A stretch of DNA of 64,000 nt from Xanthobacter sp. NM-25. GTDB taxonomy: Bacteria > Pseudomonadota > Alphaproteobacteria > Rhizobiales > Xanthobacteraceae. Under the pieces are notes generated by a model. The model was not told where the DNA came from. It made no database searches and was given only the letters and a program-made list of their open reading frames with translations. The DNA is taken from assembly GCF_022138605.1 (NCBI RefSeq), contig NZ_JACBFS010000001.1:310001-374000 (forward strand), given 5' to 3'. Below, in pieces: positions 53,039 to 64,000 of this stretch; position 1 is the first letter of the stretch, and each line of letters starts with the position of its first letter. Both the position numbers and the translations under genes were made by a program.

Positions 53039-53376
53039 GGAATACGCATCGCGCTGCGTTTATGCCGTTCCTTGATCTCCGCGATACCGTTCAACATCAC
53101 CCGCAACCCGTCCAGCGCATCTATCTCCTTCTCCGTCAGCGGCTTCTGGGGATGGAAATGGGTGACGAGCACCGCCAGCGCATCATTGATGCGGCCGAGC
53201 TGGGTGCCATAGCTGCCCACCTCATCCAGCACCTGCTCTTCCACCTCCGGAGCCTTCGACGACCCGAGGTTGATGTTGATGAAACCGATCTGGTTGCCCA
53301 CCGCCGCGAGATTGGAGGTGAGCAAGCGAAAGAACTGGGTCACGTCGCCGGACAACGGCAGCTTGAACGTCGCCAT
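53011..53376 (-). CDS. Hypothetical protein, 121 residues
   Basis: I do not recognise it by name. It opens MATFKLPLSGDVTQFFRLL and is a soluble helical protein; the middle holds IGFININLGSSKAPEVEEQV and the end KEIDALDGLRVMLNGIAEIK. ATG 53376 has GAGAGG about 5 bases upstream; ATG 53397 would add 7 residues. The last 28 bases overlap the GNAT gene coding on the other strand. The clean protein-like composition supports a real gene. Confidence 0.7.
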   Translation of the reverse strand: MATFKLPLSGDVTQFFRLLTSNLAAVGNQIGFININLGSSKAPEVEEQVLDEVGSYGTQLGRINDALAVLVTHFHPQKPLTEKEIDALDGLRVMLNGIAEIKERHKRSAMRIPYGAGTGLR

Positions 53377-53501
53377 CTGCGCCTCTCTGAGATCCATACC
53401 CGCGAGTGTCTCAGATGCCGGGCCGAATGCAACCTGTGAGAGAAATGCCAGATCCGCGCGGGTGATCCCGTCCGTCAGGTGGCAACACCGCGATCGCAAC
53501 G

Positions 53502-53525
53502 AAAAGGGGCGGCCGAAGCCGCCCC
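53502..53525 (-). terminator. Intrinsic terminator of clpA
   Basis: On the minus strand GGGGCGGC-TTCG-GCCGCCCC is followed by TTTT: an 8-bp stem with a stable UUCG tetraloop, 32 bases past the clpA stop. Confidence 0.93.
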
Positions 53526-53557
53526 GATCCCACCTTTTGTGCGTTCTCGCGCCGCCC

Positions 53558-56011
<2,454 letters not shown>

Positions 56012-56261
56012 CGACACCTCTTCCGCGCATCACCCGCGGATCTGCGGAGGGGCCGCAGACCTCGAAGGCATGTGCACCATTCATACAAACTTCGTACTGG
56101 ATGCCGCAGTGCGCAAGTCCCCCGATGCGGATCGCCGCATCACCGTTGCGAAATCCGCCCCTGCGACCTCCCCTTCCGCCACCGATTGCAACAGACGAGG
56201 CTTGCGCCAAGCCGTGCGCTGAGCCTTGCTCCAACCCTTGCGTCAAGCCGAGGTCAGGCGC

Positions 56262-56588
56262 TCACTTTTTTTCCATCACGCACTGGAGCGGGTGCTGGTG
56301 CTTGCGGGCGAAATCCATCACCTGCGTCACCTTGGTCTCGGCCACCTCATAGGTGAACACGCCGCACTCCCCCACGCCGTGGTGGTGGACATGGAGCATG
56401 ATGCGGTTGGCCTCATCCTGATTCTTGTTGAAGAACCGCTGCAGCACATGCACCACGAAATCCATCGGAGTGTAGTCGTCGTTGATGAGCAGCACCCGAT
56501 AGAGGCTCGGCCGCTTGGTCTGCGGCTTGGTGCGGGTGATAACGGCGGTGCCGCTGCCATCGCGGCGGGTGTTGTCCGGCCCCGCCAT
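56262..56588 (-). CDS. clpS: ClpA adaptor protein ClpS
   Basis: A 108-residue adaptor. The variable N-terminus is followed by YRVLLINDDYTPMDFVV (the Asn-Asp-Asp-region that grips N-degron residues), RFFNKNQDEANRIM and HHHGVGECGVFTYEVAETK. ClpS delivers N-end-rule substrates to ClpA. ATG 56588 (MAGPDNTRRDG) gives a typical length; ATGs near 56681 would add about 31 residues. It is on the same strand as clpA, 250 bases upstream. Confidence 0.95.
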   Translation of the reverse strand: MAGPDNTRRDGSGTAVITRTKPQTKRPSLYRVLLINDDYTPMDFVVHVLQRFFNKNQDEANRIMLHVHHHGVGECGVFTYEVAETKVTQVMDFARKHQHPLQCVMEKK

Positions 56589-56964
56589 GGTGGGTCCCCG
56601 CGGCGTGGTGGCCCGGGGCGCTGGAGAAGCAAGGGGGCCGGCAATGGCCACCGAAGAAAAAAGAAAAGTGGTGTCGTGCATCATGTCCGTCGCGGCCTGG
56701 CCCGCAGCACCGGCCCGGGGGCGGCGCTTCAGCGCAATCCATTCCCTGCAATAATAAGAAAGGGAGCTGTCCGCTGCCAGTGCTGCACGGCACCGCACTG
56801 CGAATCCTCCCGCCGGCAGCGGCGCGGGAATGGCGCCGAAAGCATGCGGCACTCTTGATGTCGCAACGGAAAAGGCCCGACGCAAGGTCGGGCCTCTTGA
56901 ACTTTCGTCCCTCGGCGCAGGGGCAGGTTGAACGCCGGAGGAAGACAGCCGGAGCGCGAAAGGC
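56589..56964 (-). other. 376-bp gap between the phasin gene and clpS
   Basis: No gene is seen. It carries the terminator of the upstream phasin gene (56869-56893). An AT-richer patch near 56745-56765 (aataataagaaagg) may be part of the clpS promoter, but I cannot define its elements. Confidence 0.45.
56869..56893 (-). terminator. Intrinsic terminator of the phasin gene
   Basis: On the minus strand an 8-bp stem GGCCCGAC/GTCGGGCC (56886-56893 with 56873-56880, 5-base loop) is followed by TTTT. It is about 72 bases past the phasin stop. Confidence 0.88.
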
Positions 56965-57297
56965 TCAGCTCTTGACCTTGCTCAGAGCGGTCTCGAAGGG
57001 CTTGTAGGCCTCCTTCGCCAGCTCGGTATAGAGCTCGCCGATCTTGGTGGCCTGGGCGACCGCGCCCTCATAGGCCGACTTCAGATAGGTCTGCTGAATT
57101 TCGATGGCCTGATCCAGCGACTTGGCGCCGAGCAGCTTCTCAAGGGCGGCGGTGCCCTGCTCGAAGGAGCTCTTGGTGTAATCGGCCACTTCGACCGCGA
57201 TCGCCTGGGCGCTCTTCGAGAGCAGGCCGAAGCTCTTCATCGCGTTCTCGATATTGTCCTTGCTGAGCTGCTGGAGCTCTTCCGTGCTCTGCACCAT
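56965..57297 (-). CDS. Phasin family protein (Phasin_2)
   Basis: A 110-residue, almost wholly helical protein with the phasin pattern: ENAMKSFGLLSKSAQAIAVE, YTKSSFEQGTAALEKLLGAK and YLKSAYEGAVAQATKIGELY. Phasins coat polyhydroxyalkanoate granules in the cytoplasm. ATG 57297 has GAGG about 7 bases upstream; ATG 57309 is less well placed. A strong promoter with a palindromic operator lies 80-130 bases upstream, suggesting tight control, probably by PhaR. Confidence 0.92.
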   Translation of the reverse strand: MVQSTEELQQLSKDNIENAMKSFGLLSKSAQAIAVEVADYTKSSFEQGTAALEKLLGAKSLDQAIEIQQTYLKSAYEGAVAQATKIGELYTELAKEAYKPFETALSKVKS

Positions 57298-57611
57298 GGG
57301 TGTCCTCATTCCTTTGCGCCGGCGCAAGGCCGGACCTGCCATTTCCGAGCGGGCGGGCTCTCCGTCTCGCCCGAAGTTAAGAATATGCACCGCAGCATAG
57401 ATGTCAACAAAATTTGTGCACTGCACAAAAGGCCGAGACACGCCCTGTCCGCGCCGGATTCACGCCTTGGTAACTCCGACTTCTTAGGCTTCCTTTCAGG
57501 TCGCTTTACCCTGCCCCTCATGTTGCCGTGCAACCTCCCGGCAAGCCGCGTATGGGCAAATGAGGCGCAGGGCTGGGCCGAGTGAGCGACCGACGATACG
57601 GGGCAATGTTC
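57298..57611. other. 314-bp divergent gap between phasin and D,D-carboxypeptidase genes
   Basis: No gene is seen. It contains the phasin promoter/operator (57380-57429). I see no equally good promoter for the plus-strand carboxypeptidase gene. Confidence 0.5.
57380..57429 (-). promoter_or_regulatory. Phasin promoter with palindromic operators
   Basis: On the minus strand, TTGACA (57402-57407) and TATTCT (57380-57385) are 16 bases apart. Just upstream of the -35 is a perfect 17-bp dyad, TTTGTGCA-n-TGCACAAA (57413-57429). Between -35 and -10 is a second TGCA-rich dyad (tatgcaccgcagcata). TGC/GCA-rich dyads at phasin promoters fit the PHA-responsive repressor PhaR; that link is inferred. Confidence 0.75.
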
Positions 57612-59453
57612 ATGCGTACAGCTTCCGCGAGCCTTTCGCTCCTCACCAAGACCGTCGCCATGGCGGTGCTCGCAGGCTTTGTCTTTTCGGCCACCACGGC
57701 CGATGCCAAGCCGCGCAAGCGCGCGCAGATCGAGCGCTCCAAGGAGCGGGGCAAGAGCAAGCCGCGCAAGGTGGTCAGCCGTTCCGCCCCTTCCAGTGCA
57801 GAAACGAGCCGCTGGCATTATGGTTCCGCCGCCATCGTGGTGGATGCCAACACCGGCCGCGTGCTCTACGAGCAGGACGCCGACGCCCTGCGCCATCCGG
57901 CCTCGGTTACCAAGGTGATGACCCTCTACATGCTGTTCGAGCAGCTGGAGAACGGCCGCCTCAAGCTCACCAGCCAGTTGCCGGTCTCCTCCAAGGCCGC
58001 CGCTCAGTCGCCGTCCAAGCTCGGCCTGCGCCCCGGCTCCAGCATCGAGGTGGAGGATGCCATCAAGGCGGTGGTGACCCGCTCCGCCAATGACGTGGCG
58101 GTGGTGATCGCCGAGGCCATCGGCGGCACCGAGAGCAATTTCGCCGAGATGATGACCGCCAAGGCGCGGGCGCTCGGCATGGAGCGCACCACCTATCGCA
58201 ACGCCTCCGGCCTCCCCAACCCCAACCAGCTCACCACCGCCCGAGACCTGTCCATCCTCGGCCGGGCGATCCAGGATCGCTTCCCCAAGCAATACCGTTA
58301 CTTCGCCACCCGCACTTTCTATTATCGGGGCGAAGCCATCGGCAATCACAACCGCCTGCTCGGTCGCATGGAAGGCGTGGACGGCATCAAGACCGGCTAC
58401 ACCAACGCCTCGGGCTTCAACCTCCTGACCTCCCTCAAGGATGACAACCGCTATCTGATCGGCGTGGTGCTCGGCGGCCGGACTGCCTCTTCCCGCGACG
58501 CCCGCATGCGCGACATCCTGAACGACAACCTGCCGCGCGCCTATGCCGGCGGGCGCACCGTTCCGAAGATCACCGAGAACGGCAATCGCCTGGCTTTCAA
58601 TGCGCCGCTGCCCCAGCCGGTGGAGCGCGAAGCGATCCCGGCCCACGAGGTGGCACCGCTGCCGAAGCCCGCCCTGGCGGTGTTCAGCGACGATCCGGAG
58701 ATCACCGCCTCGCTCGCGGCCCGCGCCAAGTCGGGCTCGGTGGAGCCCATCAAGCCGGTGGCGGTGAAGACCGTGTCCATCCAGCGGCAGGTCGCCGTTG
58801 CGGCGCCGCCGCCGCAGGCCGCCGCAGCCTCCGCCAACGCCGCGGGCCGCGGCTTTGCCATGCCGGCCGGAGTGCTCGGCTATCTCGGCCCGTCGGATGC
58901 CAGCGCTTCGCCCGCGACCCAAGCGGCGACCCAAGCGGCACAAGGCCGCGCACGGGGCCGTGCCCCGGCGCCCACGCCGGCGCCGGCCCGCACGGAAGTG
59001 GCCATGCTTGATGAGGCAGATGGCGGCAAGGACGACTCCCGTTTCATCCCGCAGCAGCGCCCGGCGGATCTCGCCACCCGCGCCGCCCAGGTGGCCTCGC
59101 AGGAGCCCGCACGCAGCCAGCCGCGCACCATCACGGAACGGCCAGTGCAGGTGGCCTCCATCGCCCCCGTGAGCCTGCCGGCGCCGCGCCCGCAGCCCGC
59201 GGCCGTGCGCAGCGGCTGGAAGATCCAGATTGGCGCCTTCGATGCCGAGAGCCAGGCTCGCGCCCGTCTCGACCTCGCGCAGAACAAGGCCAAGTCCCTG
59301 CTGGGCAACGCCGATCCCTATACGGAGAAGGTCACCAAAGGAAACTCCGCGCTCTATCGGGCCCGTTTCGCCGGGCTCGACAAGAAGAGCGCCGAGGCGG
59401 CCTGCCGTTTACTACAGCGTAACGCCTTCGCCTGCATGACTATCCGGAACTGA
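57612..59453 (+). CDS. D-alanyl-D-alanine carboxypeptidase with C-terminal SPOR domain
   Basis: A 613-residue penicillin-binding protein (PBP5/6 type). It has a signal peptide ending near DAKP, then SVTK (Ser98, Lys101), SAN (Ser158) and KTG (Lys260): all three active motifs. A long Ala/Pro/Gln linker (about 335-530) leads to a SPOR domain (GWKIQIGAF to the end) that binds septal, denuded glycan. It trims terminal D-Ala of peptidoglycan and should concentrate at division sites. ATG 57612 has GGGG 8 bases upstream; ATG 57606 is two codons earlier. Confidence 0.92.
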   Translation: MRTASASLSLLTKTVAMAVLAGFVFSATTADAKPRKRAQIERSKERGKSKPRKVVSRSAPSSAETSRWHYGSAAIVVDANTGRVLYEQDADALRHPASVTKVMTLYMLFEQLENGRLKLTSQLPVSSKAAAQSPSKLGLRPGSSIEVEDAIKAVVTRSANDVAVVIAEAIGGTESNFAEMMTAKARALGMERTTYRNASGLPNPNQLTTARDLSILGRAIQDRFPKQYRYFATRTFYYRGEAIGNHNRLLGRMEGVDGIKTGYTNASGFNLLTSLKDDNRYLIGVVLGGRTASSRDARMRDILNDNLPRAYAGGRTVPKITENGNRLAFNAPLPQPVEREAIPAHEVAPLPKPALAVFSDDPEITASLAARAKSGSVEPIKPVAVKTVSIQRQVAVAAPPPQAAAASANAAGRGFAMPAGVLGYLGPSDASASPATQAATQAAQGRARGRAPAPTPAPARTEVAMLDEADGGKDDSRFIPQQRPADLATRAAQVASQEPARSQPRTITERPVQVASIAPVSLPAPRPQPAAVRSGWKIQIGAFDAESQARARLDLAQNKAKSLLGNADPYTEKVTKGNSALYRARFAGLDKKSAEAACRLLQRNAFACMTIRN

Positions 59454-59469
59454 ACGTCACGCAGGAGAA

Positions 59470-60234
59470 TCAGCGATGTCTGCGCAGGATCACATCCTTG
59501 GCCTGATTGATCCGCGCGGCCAGATAGCTGGAGCCCCCGGCATCGGGGTGGACCTTCTTCATGAGCGCATGGTGGGTGGCGCGCACCGTCGCGGCATCCG
59601 CACCCGGCTGAAGCCCAAGGACCTCGTAGGCTTCCTGTTCGGTCATCGGGCCGCTGCTCGCCGCACCGCCCATCTGCCCGCCACCCGCGTCAGCCTGAGC
59701 GTCTTCACGCCAAGCGGGCGCCCGGCGGTCGAGATAAGCTTCGAGTAGGGCCAGGGACTGCGCGTCGCACACCGCGCGCAACGACAACAAGGTGGGCAGG
59801 TCCAGCTGTTCGAGGCTGCTGCCCGCATGGGGGCCCGCCACCACCCGCCCGCTCAAGGTTCCCCTGGCGTGGTCCAGCTCCATCTCGAACCAGGCGGACC
59901 GGACCTGAGACGTCTTCGGCGTCCGGCGGGACCGGAACAGGCCGCCGAGCCAGCCACCAATCCCACCGGGATCGAGCCGCCCCAGCAGCGCCAGCCCCAC
60001 CGCCGCCAGCGGGATCGCCGCGCCCACCCGGCCCAGCGCCAGGGCGCCGGCAGCCCCCAGCAGCGCCGCATAAGCGAGGGTCCGCATCAGCATCTCGGCC
60101 AGCACCTTCGGATCGGCCTTGGTCCACACCTTGAGGCCGTAAAGGCCGATGGCCAGCAGCAGCGCGCCGGCGATAAGACTGATCACATCAAGCTCCTGCG
60201 CCGGCCCCACTTCGAGCCGGTCATCGACAGCCAT
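59470..60234 (-). CDS. Membrane-anchored J-domain protein
   Basis: A 254-residue protein. Two or three N-terminal membrane segments (about 17-35 and 50-85) and a middle soluble part lead to a C-terminal J domain (about 198-254) with the essential HPD in KKVHPDAGG. The J domain would stimulate an Hsp70 (DnaK) ATPase at the membrane. The C-terminal J position resembles DjlA or mitochondrial Tim14, but the N-terminus is different, so the client is unknown. It converges on the carboxypeptidase gene (16-base gap) and lies 64 bases after the VWA gene on the same strand. Confidence 0.85.
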   Translation of the reverse strand: MAVDDRLEVGPAQELDVISLIAGALLLAIGLYGLKVWTKADPKVLAEMLMRTLAYAALLGAAGALALGRVGAAIPLAAVGLALLGRLDPGGIGGWLGGLFRSRRTPKTSQVRSAWFEMELDHARGTLSGRVVAGPHAGSSLEQLDLPTLLSLRAVCDAQSLALLEAYLDRRAPAWREDAQADAGGGQMGGAASSGPMTEQEAYEVLGLQPGADAATVRATHHALMKKVHPDAGGSSYLAARINQAKDVILRRHR

Positions 60235-60298
60235 AGCAGGCCGTGCCGCCCCGACGAAGGCACGCAGCGCGGCTGCATTGTCGCGTCACCGGACGAGG

Positions 60299-61039
60299 CT
60301 AGGGCTTCGACAAGGCCGTCAGCAGGCGCCGGGCCTCCGCATCGCCGCGCGCTTCCAGGGCGCGTGTGCCACCGGCCGCATAGGCGGCCACCGCCGACAG
60401 CAGCGCCCGCAACTGCGCGCCGGCGCGGGCGTCGAACTGGCAATAGGCGCCGCCCGTCACCCGCGCCAGGCCCCGAAAGGCGCGCTCCACCCGAAGGTCG
60501 CGCCCCTCCTGGAACATGAACAGGCGCACGCCGCGCAAGGCGAGCTGCCCGGCCGCCGCATGCAGGGCATCCTCGTCCTCTTCCAGTGCATCGCCGATGA
60601 AGACCGCGGCCTTGAGCCCGGAGCGCTCCGCCTCCTTGCCCAGATGGCCGAGCACCCGGTGGATCTGCGTCAGCCCGCCTTCACAGCTGATGCGCCCCAT
60701 CAGCCGGCGCAGGGTGGCCGCATCGCCCACAAACGGCGAGGCCCGGCACTCGTCATGGCCGCGGTAATAGATGATCTGCATGGCGAGGCCGCCATGCTCA
60801 GCGGCGGCGGCGAACATGTCCGCCTGGATCTCGCAGGCCAGCGACCAGGTGGGCTGACGCGAGGCGGTGGCATCCAGGGCGAAGGCCAGCCGCCCCTCCC
60901 CCGCGCGCCCCCGCACCGGCGCCCGGCTCTTCACATCGGCCAGGAAGCGGGCGATGTCGGCGCCGCTGGAGGGCTGCGGCGGCGCGGTGCCCGGCCGGGT
61001 CGAAAGACCGGCCGCCGTCTTGTCGTCTGCGCGCGCCAT
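60299..61039 (-). CDS. VWA-like domain protein
   Basis: A 246-residue soluble protein with a von Willebrand A-type fold. The metal-site motif is ALDATAS (Asp-x-Thr-x-Ser), followed by QIIYYRG and, near 166, AAVFIGDALEEDEDALH with an acidic cluster. No signal peptide is seen. The function of this subfamily is unknown to me; VWA proteins often act in complexes with AAA+ ATPases. The J-domain gene follows on the same strand, so a shared protein-assembly role is possible. Confidence 0.75.
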   Translation of the reverse strand: MARADDKTAAGLSTRPGTAPPQPSSGADIARFLADVKSRAPVRGRAGEGRLAFALDATASRQPTWSLACEIQADMFAAAAEHGGLAMQIIYYRGHDECRASPFVGDAATLRRLMGRISCEGGLTQIHRVLGHLGKEAERSGLKAAVFIGDALEEDEDALHAAAGQLALRGVRLFMFQEGRDLRVERAFRGLARVTGGAYCQFDARAGAQLRALLSAVAAYAAGGTRALEARGDAEARRLLTALSKP

Positions 61040-61227
61040 GCTGCCTCGCCCTTCCTCTCGTGAACCGTCGCCAACACACGGACCATAGGGCCTGCCGCAG
61101 CCGGAACCAAGAAAGCGCCCAAGGCCCCCCGATGCCCGGGCATGCGCCGGGCAGCGGGTGCCGCTTCCCTCGCGCCGCCTCCCGATCTAGGGTCCGGCCC
61201 GCTTGAAGCGCGGGGAGTCGCGAGAAC

Positions 61228-62076
61228 ATGACCAACAAGCCGGCAGTGGTGGAAACGGTTCGGGATCTCCGGGCCACGGTGGCGGCGTTTCGCGCTGATG
61301 GCGCCCGCATCGCCCTGGTGCCCACCATGGGGGCGCTGCACGCGGGCCACATGGCGCTGGTGCGCCAGGCCAAGGAGCTGGTGGAAAAGGTGGTGGTTTC
61401 GGTGTTCGTGAACCCCACCCAGTTCGGCCCCAATGAGGATTTCTCGCGCTATCCGCGCACCTTTGAGGCGGATCTCGCCAAGCTCACCGAGATGGGCGTG
61501 GACGTGGTCTATGCCCCCTCCCCCGCCGAGATGTATCCGGACGGCTTCTGCAGCAAGATCAGCCTTGCCGGCCCGGCCGAGGGGCTGGAGAGCGATTTCC
61601 GTCCCACCTTCTTCGCCGGCGTCGCCACCGTGGTGGGCAAGCTGTTCATCCAGTGCCGGCCGGACATCGCCACCTTCGGCGAGAAGGACTATCAGCAGCT
61701 GAAGGTGGTCACCCGCCTGTCCCGCGATCTCGACCTCGGGGTGGAGATCGTGCCGGTCGCCACCACCCGCGAGGCGGACGGCCTCGCCCTGTCCTCCCGC
61801 AACGCCTACCTCTCTGCCGACGAGCGGGCCACGGCGCCGGTGATCCACGATGCCCTGAAGCATGCCGCCCTCAACATCGCCGGCGGCACCACGCCCGATG
61901 CGGCGGTGGCCAAGGCGGCGGAGACCATCGCCGCCAAGGGGCTGAAGGTGGATTATGTGGTGGCCCGCCACGCCGAGACCCTGGCCCCGCTTACCGGCGC
62001 CATGGACGAGCCCATCCGTCTACTGGCGGCGGCCTGGCTGGGCAAGACCCGGCTCATCGACAACATGCCGGCCTGA
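61228..62076 (+). CDS. panC: Pantothenate synthetase
   Basis: A 282-residue enzyme condensing D-pantoate and beta-alanine with ATP to pantothenate (vitamin B5, coenzyme A precursor). The nucleotidyltransferase HIGH-like motif is PTMGALHAGH, VSVFVNPTQFGPNEDF is the pantoate region, and SSRNAYLS is the KMSKS-like loop. Length is standard. It stands alone; panB is not adjacent. The start has a GGGAGTCG stretch 8-12 bases upstream. Confidence 0.97.
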   Translation: MTNKPAVVETVRDLRATVAAFRADGARIALVPTMGALHAGHMALVRQAKELVEKVVVSVFVNPTQFGPNEDFSRYPRTFEADLAKLTEMGVDVVYAPSPAEMYPDGFCSKISLAGPAEGLESDFRPTFFAGVATVVGKLFIQCRPDIATFGEKDYQQLKVVTRLSRDLDLGVEIVPVATTREADGLALSSRNAYLSADERATAPVIHDALKHAALNIAGGTTPDAAVAKAAETIAAKGLKVDYVVARHAETLAPLTGAMDEPIRLLAAAWLGKTRLIDNMPA

Positions 62077-62291
62077 TCTTTCGCGCCCAGGTCACGGAGC
62101 GCCGATACAGGCGGATGCACTGTGCCTGGCCGTCTGGGCGCAGCTTCAAGCCCGCCCCGACGCACCCGCCACCCCGATGGCCGCGGTCGGAAGGAGTCCG
62201 CGCCGGCGTGCACCGGAGGCCGTTCCAAACAGCCTCCGGCCTGTCGCGCGCGGCCAGCGCTGGCATGGAGCGGCACCAAGGCCGTTTTGCC

Positions 62292-62591
62292 TCAGTCGTC
62301 GAACAGATGGTCGGCGGCGGTGATCAGGCCGATATCCGGATTGGCCGCGCAATACTCGCCCAGCCGCTCGGCGTTCTTGGTGAATGTGTCGGTGTCGATC
62401 ACCGGCGGAGCGTCGCCATCTTTGTAATAGGCATCGAGCCAGGTCAGGATCACCATGATGGTGGTCTTGTCGCTGGTGACGAACTGCCGACAGGTCATGG
62501 TCGACAGATCCCATTTCTCAGCAAATGCGGGAGTGGAGATGCAAACGGCCGCGGCCAGCATCGCTGGCGCCAGGATGGCAGGGCACTTCAT
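62292..62591 (-). CDS. HdeA/HdeB-family periplasmic protein
   Basis: A 99-residue protein with a cleavable signal peptide (ends AFAEKW). The mature part has the HdeA pattern MTCRQFVTSDKTTIMVILTW, the short GDAPP loop and YCAANPD. Its two Cys should form the family disulfide. HdeA-like proteins are acid-stress chaperones in enterobacteria; in alphaproteobacteria the role is less clear. The longer open frame to 62774 is not used because the signal peptide starts at ATG 62591. Confidence 0.85.
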   Translation of the reverse strand: MKCPAILAPAMLAAAVCISTPAFAEKWDLSTMTCRQFVTSDKTTIMVILTWLDAYYKDGDAPPVIDTDTFTKNAERLGEYCAANPDIGLITAADHLFDD

Positions 62592-62794
62592 GATGGGCAC
62601 CCGTGAGCAGCACTCATGTCGCCGATGACGACTGCGACATCCTGACGCTACCACAGCCTGAAAGACGCCGCCACGGCTGCCCCCGCCGTCCCGCCTGCTT
62701 CGGATCGGCCCGATCTCGGCATCGGCGACGGCGCCGGCCCGTCCGGTCGGCGCGGGGCACGCGGCGGCGAACACGGCCGCCCAGCGCAGAACGT

Positions 62795-63589
<795 letters not shown>

Positions 63590-63603
63590 GGCCTGCGGCC
63601 CTT

Positions 63604-64000
63604 TCAGTGACGTTGGGCCCGATCGAGACGCTTCTCGAGCGCCATCGAATAGCGGGACATGCCGAAGCAGAAGACGAAATAGATGAGACCGGCGAAGCCG
63701 AAGCCCGTGAACAGGGTGGTCGGCGTCGCCCAATTGGGATCGGTGAAGGCGGCCCGCATGGCGCCGAGCAGATCGAAGATGGAGACGATCAACACCAGCG
63801 TCGTGTCCTTGAACAGGCCGATGAAGTTGTTGACGATGCCCGGGATCACCAGCTTCAGCGCCTGCGGCAGCACCACGAGGCGCATCATCGGCCCATAGCG
63901 CAGGCCCACCGCCATGGCCCCCTCATACTGGCCCTTGGGAATGGCCTGCAGGCCGCCGCGCACCACCTCCGCCATATAGGCCGAGGCGAAGAGCGCGACA
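63604..64000 (-). CDS. aapM: General L-amino-acid ABC transporter permease AapM (C-terminal part)
   Basis: The frame is open to the window edge, so the N-terminal part is missing; about 131 residues are visible. The permease EAA loop is seen as EVVRGGLQAIPKGQYEGAMAVGL, followed by LPQALKLVIPGIVNNFIGLFKDTTL and a last membrane segment. These are typical of the AapM/GltK class. It forms the inner-membrane channel with AapQ. The gene order aapM-aapP supports the name. Confidence 0.9.
   Translation of the reverse strand, partial: VALFASAYMAEVVRGGLQAIPKGQYEGAMAVGLRYGPMMRLVVLPQALKLVIPGIVNNFIGLFKDTTLVLIVSIFDLLGAMRAAFTDPNWATPTTLFTGFGFAGLIYFVFCFGMSRYSMALEKRLDRAQRH

Noticed and set aside
61132..61143. 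12-bp palindrome atgcccgggcat upstream of panC
   Set aside because: It is short and GC-rich enough to occur by chance, and no promoter elements flank it.
62213..62239. 8-bp hairpin after panC
   Set aside because: There is no T-run and it is far (about 135 bases) from the stop, so I do not call a terminator.

Overview
This is a GC-rich alphaproteobacterial chromosome segment. It is probably from the Hyphomicrobiales, and the family Xanthobacteraceae is my best guess. The reasons are the ribosomal/RNA polymerase cluster layout, the aap amino-acid transporter genes, and the dacA / phasin / clpS / clpA neighbourhood. There is no rRNA, IS element, prophage or CRISPR array. Most of the window is core chromosome with small accessory patches.

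Layout. 1-5550: YfgM-like TPR protein (5' end cut off), a small lipoprotein, Der GTPase, two cell-wall enzymes (L,D-transpeptidase and MepA) and a protein that matches fluoroacetate dehalogenase at every catalytic position I can check. 5724-11506: a sugar/envelope block with a heptose kinase, a fused heptose nucleotidyltransferase-phosphatase and an AGE-type epimerase, then wbaP-like and murI on the other strand. Together these suggest a GDP-D-glycero-D-manno-heptose route feeding a surface glycan. 11758-14518: a small accessory patch with hicAB, two unknown genes, thioredoxin 2 and an SRPBCC protein. 14589-29400, minus strand: the transcription/translation superoperon. Read 5' to 3' it is tRNA-Tyr, tRNA-Gly, tuf, a Cys-rich secreted protein, tRNA-Trp, secE, nusG, rplK, rplA, rplJ, rplL, rpoB, rpoC. 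It shows a visible promoter for rplJL-rpoBC, large intercistronic hairpins and terminators.

29775-36336: rlmB, an MHS-type transporter, tRNA-Thr and a large autotransporter. The autotransporter passenger carries both DTG motifs and the flap of a pepsin-like aspartic peptidase, which is the most unusual protein here. 36346-39219: zntA and a divergent merR gene sharing a textbook MerR operator with a 19-bp spacer. 39305-45977: flavin- and nicotinamide-dependent oxidoreductases, a stand-alone Fe-S half of a D-lactate-dehydrogenase-type enzyme, and a FUSC membrane protein. 46130-50044: thiC with a TPP riboswitch, a lone rmlC-like epimerase and azlCD. 50188-53038: pabB, a pabC-like gene and a GNAT gene in an overlapping chain for the p-aminobenzoate/folate branch. 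53011-59453: a small unknown gene, the ClpA-ClpS proteolysis pair, a phasin with a palindromic operator over its promoter, and a SPOR-tailed D,D-carboxypeptidase. 59470-64000: a membrane J-domain protein, a VWA protein, panC, an HdeA-like periplasmic protein, and aapP with the 3' end of aapM.

All starts were chosen by reading ribosome-binding sites and family N-termini. Functions rest on motifs recognised by eye; no database search was run.
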